Positions 55,108-64,000 of a stretch of DNA of 64,000 bases are shown in pieces. A program made the position numbers and the translations under genes. The DNA lies in NCBI GenBank assembly GCA_963576785.1, contig OY756149.1:1240001-1304000 (forward strand), given 5' to 3'. Source of the stretch: Chlorophyllum brunneum. Its lineage: Eukaryota; Basidiomycota; Agaricomycetes; Agaricales; Agaricaceae. Position 1 is the first letter of the stretch. Every line of letters starts with the position of its first letter. The notes beneath the pieces are model-generated. The model searched no databases, had not been told where the DNA came from, and was given only the letters and a program-made list of their open reading frames with translations.

Positions 55108-56542
55108 AAACCCATGAGCCAATAAACCTAGAACTCCTGTTTTACTTCATAATAGACAATATGTGATTCCACAGAAACAGAACTCAATGTGCAAACTTCT
55201 CCTCAACTCAATAATCAGAACAAAGAAGGGACCTAAACAAATCACCACACTGGTAGGTTCTGGATGCACCCACACATGCATAGCACAGAGAATAGTAGAA
55301 GAAGAACAAATTATGACCAGACCCCTTGAAACCCCAATACAAGTAATCAACACTGACGGAACCAAAAACAAGAAGGGAGAAATAACAGACATGGCACAAC
55401 TGGTAATAAGTAACAGTAAACATACAGAAGAAATCGAAGCAATGGTAACATAGCTGGAGAGTGCAGACCTATACCTTGGACATGACTGGCTAGTCAAACA
55501 CAACCCGGAAATTGACTGGACAAACAACATAATATGCTTCAATAGATGTCTGAAGGATTGTACCACACACCACAATGACATATGGTTCAACAAGAGGATA
55601 TGCACAGTAAAAGAACACATAGAGGAAAAGAAAACCAACCAAACAAACCCAGAAGACCTACTAACATATCTACAGTAATATATGTATCTGTTCAACAAGA
55701 AGAACTTCAACAAACTGCCAAAACACACAATATGGGACCACGAAATAAACCTGTCAGATGACACACCACTAGTACTACAGTCCAAAGTCTACCCAATAAT
55801 ATTAATGGAGAAACAAGAACTGTAGAAATTCCTCGACGAGAATATTGCTTCAGAACAAATTTGACCATCACAGTCCCCTTACGCCACCCCATGCTTCTTT
55901 ATACCCAAGAAAGGTGGAACTAAATGACTGGTACAAGACTATAAGAAGCTAAATGAACATACAATCAAAGACAAGACACCACTTCCACTCATAAGCAAAG
56001 TTATCGACCAACTCAAGGATGCAAAAGTCTTCAACAAACTTGATATCATCTGGGGATACAACAACATCAGAATAAGGGAAAGCAATGAATGGAAAGCAGC
56101 ATTTGTAATGAACAACAGACTATTCGAACCAATAGTCATATTTTTTGGAATGAGTAACTTGCCAGCGACATTCCAAAGGATGATGAACATGGTCTTTTGA
56201 GAGATGCTACACAAAGGAGCAGTCATCAACTACATGGATGACAAAGTCATCCCTGGGACCATACAACAGGACTTGAAGACAGGACAAAATAATTTCTTGA
56301 CATCACAGCAAAACACCAACTGTATTTCAAAAGATCAAAGTGCTTATTCAACGCAAAAGAGATACCTATATTAGGATTTGTGGTTGGACAGGGCAGCATT
56401 AAAATGGAGGAGGAAAAGGTGAAAGTGGTGAAAGAATGGCCAATACCCAAATCCCTGAAAGATGTTGAGAAATTCCTAGGATTTGCAAACTTCTACCGAC
56501 AATTCATACACAACTTTAGCAATATAGCAGCCCTGCTACACA
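55108..56542 (+). pseudogene. Gypsy-4 Pol, protease and RT 5' half
   Basis: The protease motif reads LVGSGCTHTCIA, the catalytic Asp changed to Gly. RT fragments TPCFFIPKK and KLDIIWGYNN are present. The YMDD region reads YMDDKVIPG near 56232. A one-base shift follows at about 56262. It ends at the LINE insertion in GFANFYRQFIH, NFSNIAALLH. Confidence 0.85.
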
Positions 56543-59182
56543 TCCCTTCTTGACCTCTTACCACTACCTTCCTATTTGGGATGGTTCTCTGGTGGGGGTT
56601 TCTGGCCTGTTCTTGCCAGATGTTACATAGTCTGGCATTGTCTTATACACAGGGTGATACATAGTGCTCTCTTGGCAAAGGAGGTTAAAGGCTGGGTATG
56701 CTGGCCGCTGTGTACTCGCTTGATCTTGGATGCATGAACAGAGGTTGGGAGCTGTCATATAGTAGATGAGAATTAGTTCGAGCAGGAGGAGTGGTCCCTT
56801 GGCAAAGGGACTCAAAGACTGGGTATGCTGGTTACCTTCTACCCATTCACACTTGAGGGCTCTTTTAGTAGTGGAGGGGCCTTTCATGCTTCAAACGGTG
56901 TTGTAGTTCTCCAATAGTGGGACTAGTGTTGGTCTATTCAATCAAGCTATGGTACAAGTCTAGTCTTACTAGGCCTCTACTCCAACATGGGAATTACAGG
57001 AGAGACTTCATTTCACCCCATTTCCTGGCTGGGGGTGCATTGAGAAAAACTGCCCAGCTGAGCCCAAGAGGGTCCAAAAGGATAGGAGTCAATAAGAGGG
57101 GGTTTTGGGAAAAAACAAGCCAACTGCAAGGACAAGCCACCCCCCTCTAGTTGTATCCGGCAATGCACTGGACATTAGTAGGGATAACTCAAACTCCAGG
57201 GTATGATTCCACGTGGGTACCACAGGGCATTCCATGGATTTGCTTTGTAAGCAACATGCAATCACCTCCTTGGTAGCAGCCCCTGCAAGACAGAGACCCG
57301 AGTCATTATTAACATGTGGATCTGTACCCTAAGACAATTCACCTCTTCTGAGTTTGGGCATTGCATAAGTGGGTGCTGAGGAATGGGAAGCCAGTTGGGG
57401 GTGGGACCCCGGAGTCACTGGTAGGCCGTGGTGGACCATGCAGAGAATGTGTGGCCTAGCTGGAGAGGTCTAAATTTTCTGTTGGTGGGTCTCAGAGAGA
57501 ATTTGAGTATACCTGCTTAAGTTGATACCATAACGCCACCTTCAGAGGGTAAAGGCATTAGTCCACAAGGGGCCCCTTAGTTGAGGCCCCACCCCTAAGA
57601 CTTGTTATGTAGAATCTTTCAACTCTGTTTCTAAGACTCTCTGGCCTGGACATAGGTTACTTGACTATTTCTCCACTAATGTATCTTTTATAGGATTCAA
57701 CCAGGATGACCCCCACCTCTTGAAGGCTCTTTGGGATGATGTAATGACAAATGCAACAATAGACCACAAGTCTATTATCATAGGCACAGACAGCTTGGTC
57801 TACCCCAACCCCAACCCACTTGCCAGCCAGTTCACAGCTGCAGCTACCATTAGACACCTAGATGGAGAAAGCTCTGTCATGAAAAGGCTTGAAGGAACCA
57901 CATCCACCAATACCAAACTTGTTGCATAGTACTTAGGTATCACCAAAGTGCTTGCCATGGCTGACTATAAAGAGGTTGAGTACATCCACATGTTCACCAA
58001 CTCCCTCATGGCCTCCAAGCTTCTCCTCAACTGTTTGCCACACTCATGTCAGCAACAGTCCATCCTCACCTTGAAGGTGCTTCTGATGTGGTTCAACAAG
58101 TCTGACCAACACCTCCTTACATTTTACTACACTCCATCTAAATGTAAATACGGGATTCAACAAGCCACCCATGACTGGATTCAAACTGTCACCTGGCCTA
58201 ACTGAAGTCAAAACTACCAAGTTCCCAACTCCCTCAACTTCCTATGCAAAAAGTCCACTGAACGAGCCATCAGTACATAGCAGGCTATGTTTGGGTTCAA
58301 GAAATACAGTAGTAGCTCCTTCCTCTACCTCTCAGTGCAGGCAAATGGGGCCTCCACCTTACCATTGCACATCAACTCTAGCCCATGGATATGAGAATGC
58401 AGTCACCAGCCCCAGCTCTTTGCATGAGCTTGTTGCACCATTTTATGCCATGCTTCGATTGGAGAGTACCAACTTAGGTTCTTTCCTAATGAGGATTTAT
58501 CATGCCATCACTGTGGCAACAAACTAGTCCAAACTAGGTCACATATCCTCTACTGGTGCCAACACTTTGATCACCACTTCAGCATTGACACCATCAAGAA
58601 GTTGGTCAACTTCTTATGTTCCAATCCCTCTGTGTTCAGCTTTCCTCTGGAACCTGTTTGCCCTCATATCTGCAATGGTTCAATACCCCCATTACATCAT
58701 CATCAAGTCTATCAGAGGTTTGGGTCTGCACCCATGTGAGTCCTTCCTTTCTCTCAATTTTTCTTGTACTCTCCTGGTTATGGACTTTTTTATTTCTCTC
58801 TTTTCTTTCTCTGCTCGTCTACTATTTTAATGTAGTTTTCATTCTTTCCCATGGTGTGGACTATGCCCCTCCACATGCTAGTACCATTTGCTGTTCCTCC
58901 TTGTGTTTGTGAGTCAATAGTTTCTCTTCTATCAATTTCTCTCTCTCACTATCTTCTTTCCAATTTCCTCTTTTCTCTCTCTTCATTCCTCTCTGTTCAG
59001 TATTGGTATCAAACATCTCTCTAGTGTATGTGCTAGATGGTGCCAAGTTTCATGGGGTTAGTTTACTTGTAGTTTACTTTCCTTGCTCCAAACATTCTGT
59101 ATGTTCTGCTTTTGTATGTATGTACATGTGGACTGCAATCAAATACTGCTATATAAATTGATGATTTTAAAAAAAAAAAAAA
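56543..59182 (+). mobile_element. LINE insertion with unrelated 5' segment
   Basis: Flanked by GCAGCCCTGCTACACA (56527-56542 and 59183-59198), ending in an A-rich tail. From about 57600 to the tail it is homologous to the 3' end of the full-length LINE (28075-29680). 56543-57600 shows no similarity to that LINE. The single duplication around the whole shows one integration event. Confidence 0.88.
57600..58735 (+). pseudogene. LINE ORF2 RNase H end
   Basis: Segments FNQDDPHLLKALW, IIGTDSLVYPNPNPLASQF (RNase H start, where the catalytic TDGS reads TDSL), EYIHMFTNSLMASKLLLN and YYTPSKCKYGIQQATHDWIQ are collinear with 28160-28670. Stops at 57927 and 58203 are further inactivation. Low CpG. Confidence 0.85.
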
Positions 59183-61210
59183 GCAGCCCTGCTACACAAA
59201 TTGAAGAAAAAGGACACACAATGGGAATGGATGGAACAACAGTAACAAGCCTTCAAAAGAATCAAGGAAAAAGTCACAAGTGAGCTAGTATTAGCAATGC
59301 CACAAGGCAAGGGACAATATAGAGTAGAAGTGGATATATCAGGATATGGAGTAGGAGTGGTATTATTACAGAAACAGGAAGAACACTGGTACCCAATTGC
59401 ATTCCACTCAAGAACAATGACACTAGCAGAACAAAATTATCAGATCTATAATAAAGAACTACTAGCTATCCAAGAAGTAATCAAAACCTGGAGACAATAC
59501 CTACTCAATGCCAATGAACCATTCAAAACCTGGACCAATCACAAGAACCTGGAATACTTCTGAAAACCACAACAACTCACAGGACAACAAGTGAGATGGC
59601 AGATAAAACTACAAAATACCATTACATACTGAAACACATCCCCGGAAAGACCAACACAAAAGCGGACATCTTATCAAGACTAACAAAAACCAATACCACA
59701 TGAGATAACACAGACATCACCTTACTACCTGATCATTTGTTCGATGATAACACAACTACTGCAATTTGACAAATATGGGAAATCTCAGGAGAAGAAGATC
59801 TGAAACACCAACTACAAAAAAAAACAAAAAAGGAAACATAATGGCTGAAGGAAAAGGAGAAACAACCAGAGGAGATACGGGAGACAGATGGAGTACCAAT
59901 GTTTGAAGGAAGAATATATGTTCTGTCCAACAGTCAAATACAACAAGAAATACTTCGACAACACCACAATGAGACAGATGTAGGATACCCAAGATAACAC
60001 TGAATGATCAAACTCCTTAAGTAGAGTTATTGGTGGCCTCAAATGCACAATGACATTAAATGGTACATCAAAGGATGTGAGACATACCAATGAAACAAAA
60101 TACTCTGAACAAGACCAACAACACATCTCCACCCACTACCGACACCAGCAGAACCTTGGGAAGAAATATCAATCGACATGATAGGACTATTACCAGAATC
60201 AGAAGAATATGACACAATACTTGTCACAGTCAATTGTTTCAGCAAAATGATCAGACTGTGTGCAGTTAACACCACCTTAACATCTGAGGAGCTAGGAGAT
60301 ATCTACCAAGATAATATATGGAGAACACATGGAATACCCCACAGAATCATCAGCAACAGAGGACCACAATTTGCATCAAAATTCATGGCAGAACTATGTT
60401 GAGCCACTGGTACCCAATGAAACTTATCCATGGCATACCATCTACAAACTGATGGCCAAACAGAGCATGTCAACCAGGAGATTGAGACATACCTCAGAAA
60501 TGTAATAAACCACATGCAGAACAACTGGAAAAAATGGTTAGCTATAGCAGAATTCCAATACAATGACAAAATCCACACTGCCACTGGATATTTGCCATTC
60601 AAAATAGTTTATGGACAACACCCCTGGAAAGGAGATATAACAAATATTACCAAAGTACCTGCAATCTTGGAATGAATACAGGAGTTACAAAACATGCAAC
60701 AAGAGGTGATAAAGATACTATAACACAACTAGATGCAAATGGAGAAATGCAGCAGCAGCAAACCAGAACATGAGTATATTCCAGGAGAACAAGTATAGCT
60801 TGAAGCAAGCAACATCAGGACAATGAGACCAACCAAGAAGCTAGATCACAAATACTATGGACCATTCCAAGTAAAAGCGAAAATAGGCAAAACAAGTTAC
60901 CAACTGGAATTACCTGCATGGGCAATACATGACATGTTTAACAGCAGACTCCTCTACCCCTATCAGAAACCCAAGTTCAACAACCAGTGCATCCCACCAC
61001 TACCAATGCCTGAGATCATCAATGATGAAGAACAATATGAAGTAGAAGAGATCTGAGGACACTGCACAAGAGGATAATGAAATCAATTCCTAGTACACTG
61101 GAAGGGATATACCTCTGAGGAAGACACATGGGAGAATGAATCAGAACTGGAAAACACTAAGGAGGCAGTTCAAGAATTTTTAAACAAGATGTCAAGGACA
61201 AAACCTATAA
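59183..61210 (+). pseudogene. Gypsy-4 Pol, RNase H, integrase, chromodomain
   Basis: RNase H resumes at 59297 (VEVDISGYGVGVVLLQ). The integrase zinc finger (59970-60110) has lost residues. The core DMIGLLPES is at about 60175 and continues through ISNRGPQFA and ATGYLPFKIVYG. The GPY/F module is near 60823-60960 and the chromodomain near 61036-61200. Numerous TGA and TAG stops. Confidence 0.88.
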
Positions 61211-61226
61211 AAAGGGGGGGTAAAAA

Positions 61227-62134
61227 GTGACAATTATGAACAACAAACCTTGTATTACAAGAGATCACTACACCCAACACACTTCATGCTGTATCCACTA
61301 CACCCTAGACTTTGCCAACTATATCCACAACACACCATGCATGCTGAATGCAAACCCACCCTTTTCCCAGCCAATGACACAGAATTTGAACAAGAGCTCA
61401 ACAACCTCCTCAACTCCCAGTCCACCGAAGATCAGATTGAATACTATACTACCACAACCAAAGGACTCACGTATATTGCCCATGCCATCAACAACCTCCA
61501 AATCCAAGCCAAAGCTCTAAGCTGTATCCCACTCATTACCACCACCAGAGCCCTCCCAGCTGCCATATCAACTGGAAAACACAAACTCATGAAGGAACTA
61601 TTGGACAAAGCAGCCACCAATCTTAATGTATTGGTATACTCTGACACAAAGCAATGCATCCGAAGTGCCTTAATTATGACAGGCAAAAGACTTAATTACC
61701 TCACTGACTCCAGCAACAACCCTACCTACAGACTTGCCCAAAAGCTAATGGATCTTGACTCATACACCCCCACTATCTTACCTGACAAACTGCCCTACCA
61801 CAAAGACAATGAACAGGAATAGTTAGATGACAGAATGGAGGGAATTGACAAATCAGTCCCAGACCATTTAATGGAACTAGATATGTGAGATAAAGTAGAC
61901 CACCTCTTTATACAACTACCCAACATGGACCCACCATCCAAACCAACAATATTTAACCCACCACCATCTTATCTCACACTCAAGGATGGAGGACAGTTCG
62001 AAGAAAACTACTGGGAAGAGATAGTATACAACCTTGTTGCTGTAGAAACTAATGACACTACTACATTCCGAGGATGCACTATAGCCCTCTTTAGGGGAGG
62101 ACAAGACTATGCCCCCTTCTGGATTGGATGTTGA
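61227..62134 (+). pseudogene. Gypsy-4 small ORF and ORF3
   Basis: The small ORF starts MNNKPCITRDHYTQ at about 61236, its ATG overlapping the pol stop as ATGA. ORF3 begins MHAECKPTLFPAND at 61337 and is open to 61822, then broken by TAG 61820 and TGA 61886. It ends with YLTLKDGGQFEENYWEEIVYNLV, TTTFRGCTIALFRGG and APFWIGC. The clear match of this block to gypsy-5 across a diverged pair shows ORF3 is an old family gene. Confidence 0.75.
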
Positions 62135-62258
62135 TGCAAGTCAGGAACTCCAATGATTGGCCCTACCAAACATTAGCTTATCAATGCCTTACACAAAGAA
62201 CAAGATGACAAGTAGACCACAACATTTCATGGGGTCATAAACATAAAAAGGGAGGTAT

Positions 62259-62565
62259 TGTTATGAACTATAGATAGACAGTACATTCTTATCATGCACC
62301 CATCATGCTTATCATTCCTATGTATCTATTTCATCCCCTTGTTTCATCCCTTATGGCTGTACTCTTACTGACTCATTCTACTCATCCCCTATGACTCCAT
62401 TACTCTGATTCATTATTCTTAGCTCTTACCACTAGTATATAAAGTATAGTAATACTTGATGTATTCCTTATACTTTACCAATCATATTATCCCTTTCTCT
62501 TTTTTTTACTTCTTTGTCTTTATCCAAAAGACTTGCTACCTGAGTCATAGACTAAGGTCATAACA
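62259..62565 (+). repeat. Gypsy-4 3' LTR, 307 bp
   Basis: It starts TGTTATGAAC and ends GGTCATAACA. Purine tract (AAAAAGGGAGGTAT) at 62245-62258. Followed by CATAT, which also occurs at this point in the intact copia-A gag (near 43245, minus strand), so the element inserted into copia-A copy 3. Confidence 0.9.
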
Positions 62566-64000
62566 CATATTCCTTAATGGTTTCACCCAAATTTAGGACA
62601 AAAATCAATTTAGGATTGAACTATGTGACAAAGATCCCAAGCATGGACTCTATTGTCCAGGGTGATTCTCTTGAACCTAGAGAGGTTTGGCCATACTACC
62701 TTCCTTCTTGGAGGAAATAGTAGAACTAGCTGTTAGGACTTACAATGAGGAATTCCCTCCTCTTCCTAGGGCCTCTCCTCCTACAAAGTGTTTCCAGGGT
62801 AAGAGATACTCTTTTATTCCAGAAATCAAGACCACTTATTGGTGACCTGCCACACTTACAGTGTTGGTAGATGAAGCCTTCAAGCAGCTTGAAGGTGAGC
62901 AGGAGGTTGACGACCTCATGGTGCTGGCTCAGGATGTTGCCTATGACATCTATGACCCTAGGAACCTTGCAAACACTATAGGACCCTCTTCTGAACCCCT
63001 TCTGAGGTCCCCTAATGGACCTTCATCTTCTAAGTCTGAACCTTTTGCTTCAGCACCTCAATCTGAGGTGTCTCTTGGACTTTCATTGACTGACTACAGA
63101 AGTGACTTCAAGAAGAAGGGAGGAGCTGGGTACATGATCAATTCGATCTCAGATACTCTTACTAACCCTGTTACACAGTCCTGTCACGAACATACCAACT
63201 GGCTATCTTTGCAAGAAGAAGGGCAAGGGCAAGGGGAAGGGATGTCGGGGGCCAGGCATGTAATTACACAATTTGGATCTTTAGGATCCTATTATCATGT
63301 GTTTTTGCATTGAACAATGAGTAAGGAGTGTTTTAACACTTCTCAATTTTCTTGCTTCTCTATGCATATCCCCAATCAGTATTTAAGAATACCAGATCAA
63401 AAGAGATCTTGATTACTAAGCAATGATCAAATTATAATACCACTAGAAGAATATAGTAATGTATGGTTATTAGACTCAGGGGTATCATGCCATTATACCC
63501 CTTATGTGGAAGACTTTATCAACTTCAAAGAACTTGAAGTTTTAATCCCAATTAAAACTGTAAGAGTACAAGGCCCCTACCTTAATGTGGTTGGTCTTGG
63601 TGCAGTTATGCTTAAGCATAGAGTCTATAATGGGAAGACTGACAGTGTTCAACCAACACAGATATAAATATATCCAGTCTTCTTTCTAAAAGGAACCTCT
63701 AAATAACTTATGTCAGTGGAACAGTTATGCCAAGATAGCAAAACTGTTAGAACAGATGCCAACAAGTCAGTAGTAGTTGATAGCAAAGGAAATGCTATTC
63801 TTCAAGCATATCTTTCAGCAAATCGTAACACTACTTTACATTTTGTTAATACCAAAATTGTATACTTGGAGCATATGGCAATGGCTGTGGATCTGATTGT
63901 TGGCTATAAAGTTGTACATGCAAGATTAGGACATCTCTCTAATTGTATCCTCAATCACTTTGAGAAAAATACAATTGGGTTTACTCCAGTATGGATTCCC
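62566..64000 (+). mobile_element. Copia-A copy 3, internal fragment running off the window
   Basis: It begins in the gag linker (CCTTAATGGTTTC, equivalent to 43235 in copy 2), immediately right of gypsy-4. Gag-linker frame 62861-63313, protease WLLDSGVSCHYTPY at about 63465, integrase start at about 63710 (SVEQLCQDSKT). It is more diverged than copies 1 and 2 and has TGA stops. Its upstream part is missing, replaced by gypsy-4 and copia-C. Confidence 0.9.

Larger units (their letters stand above)
53715..62565 (+). mobile_element. Gypsy-4, old Ty3/gypsy chromovirus interrupted by a LINE
   Basis: Only the last 58 bp of its 5' LTR remain (53715-53772), fused to copia-C. The 3' LTR at 62259-62565 is complete (307 bp). 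Gag, pol, small ORF and ORF3 are all recognisable but riddled with TGA stops. CpG is almost absent. A LINE (56543-59182) with a 16-bp duplication splits RT. CATAT follows the 3' LTR. Confidence 0.92.

Noticed and set aside
1..64000. CRISPR arrays, bacterial operons, defence islands or a secondary-metabolite cluster
   Set aside because: No short regularly spaced repeats, no ribosome-binding sites, and no synthase or defence gene families; introns and LTR/LINE elements show a fungal genome.

Overview
The window is a transposon graveyard from a filamentous basidiomycete, most likely an Agaricomycete. This is an inference from short GT-AG introns (42-81 nt), Tad-like LINEs with an RNase H domain, chromodomain Ty3/gypsy elements, and F-box, Ulp1-like and ORC2-like host sequence. 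No rRNA, convincing tRNA, CRISPR array or bacterial-type operon is visible. About 85% of the 64 kb is nested retrotransposon.

Layout, left to right. 1-5056: 3' part of a Ty1/copia element (copia-A copy 1, +). 5057-6876 and 19721-~21590: a second copia (copia-B, +), split by a gypsy element (gypsy-2, -, 6877-19720). Gypsy-2 is itself split by another gypsy (gypsy-3, +, 8866-15314). 19880-21580: a 5'-truncated LINE (-). 22330-29680: a full-length LINE (+) carrying a solo copia-A LTR in ORF1. 29695-38083: the only host island, with an F-box-type gene (-), a ten-exon Ulp1-like cysteine protease gene (+) and a decayed ORC2-like sequence (-). 38084-45442: copia-A copy 2 (-). 45443-45881: copia-B gag fragment (-). 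45882-52372: a young gypsy (gypsy-5, -). 52378-53714: copia RT/RNase H remnant (copia-C, -). 53715-62565: an old, CpG-poor gypsy (gypsy-4, +) with a LINE insertion at 56543-59182. 62566-64000: copia-A copy 3 (+).

Target-site duplications (TSDs) read directly from the sequence order the nesting: CAAAG for gypsy-2, CTGTG for gypsy-3, ACACC for gypsy-5, CAAAG for the solo LTR, and 10-16 bp duplications for the three LINEs. The two large copia-A copies have mismatched flanks, but the outer flank of copy 2's 5' LTR equals the outer flank of copy 1's 3' LTR (ATTAT). The interrupted copia-B target lies half beside each. This indicates that the roughly 33 kb between them, host genes included, was inverted by recombination between inverted copia-A copies.

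Functional points. The gypsy family appears to self-prime in the Tf1/sushi manner: a 12-nt site just after the 5' LTR is complementary to the predicted mRNA 5' end. It also carries, between the chromodomain and the 3' LTR, a conserved ORF3 of unknown function preceded by a small ORF whose ATG overlaps the pol stop. Copia-A appears to prime from the anticodon arm of initiator tRNA-Met. Most stop codons in the transposons are TGA where a CGA arginine codon is expected, while the two intact host genes are spared, pointing to CpG-directed C-to-T decay. All calls come from reading the sequence; no database search was run.
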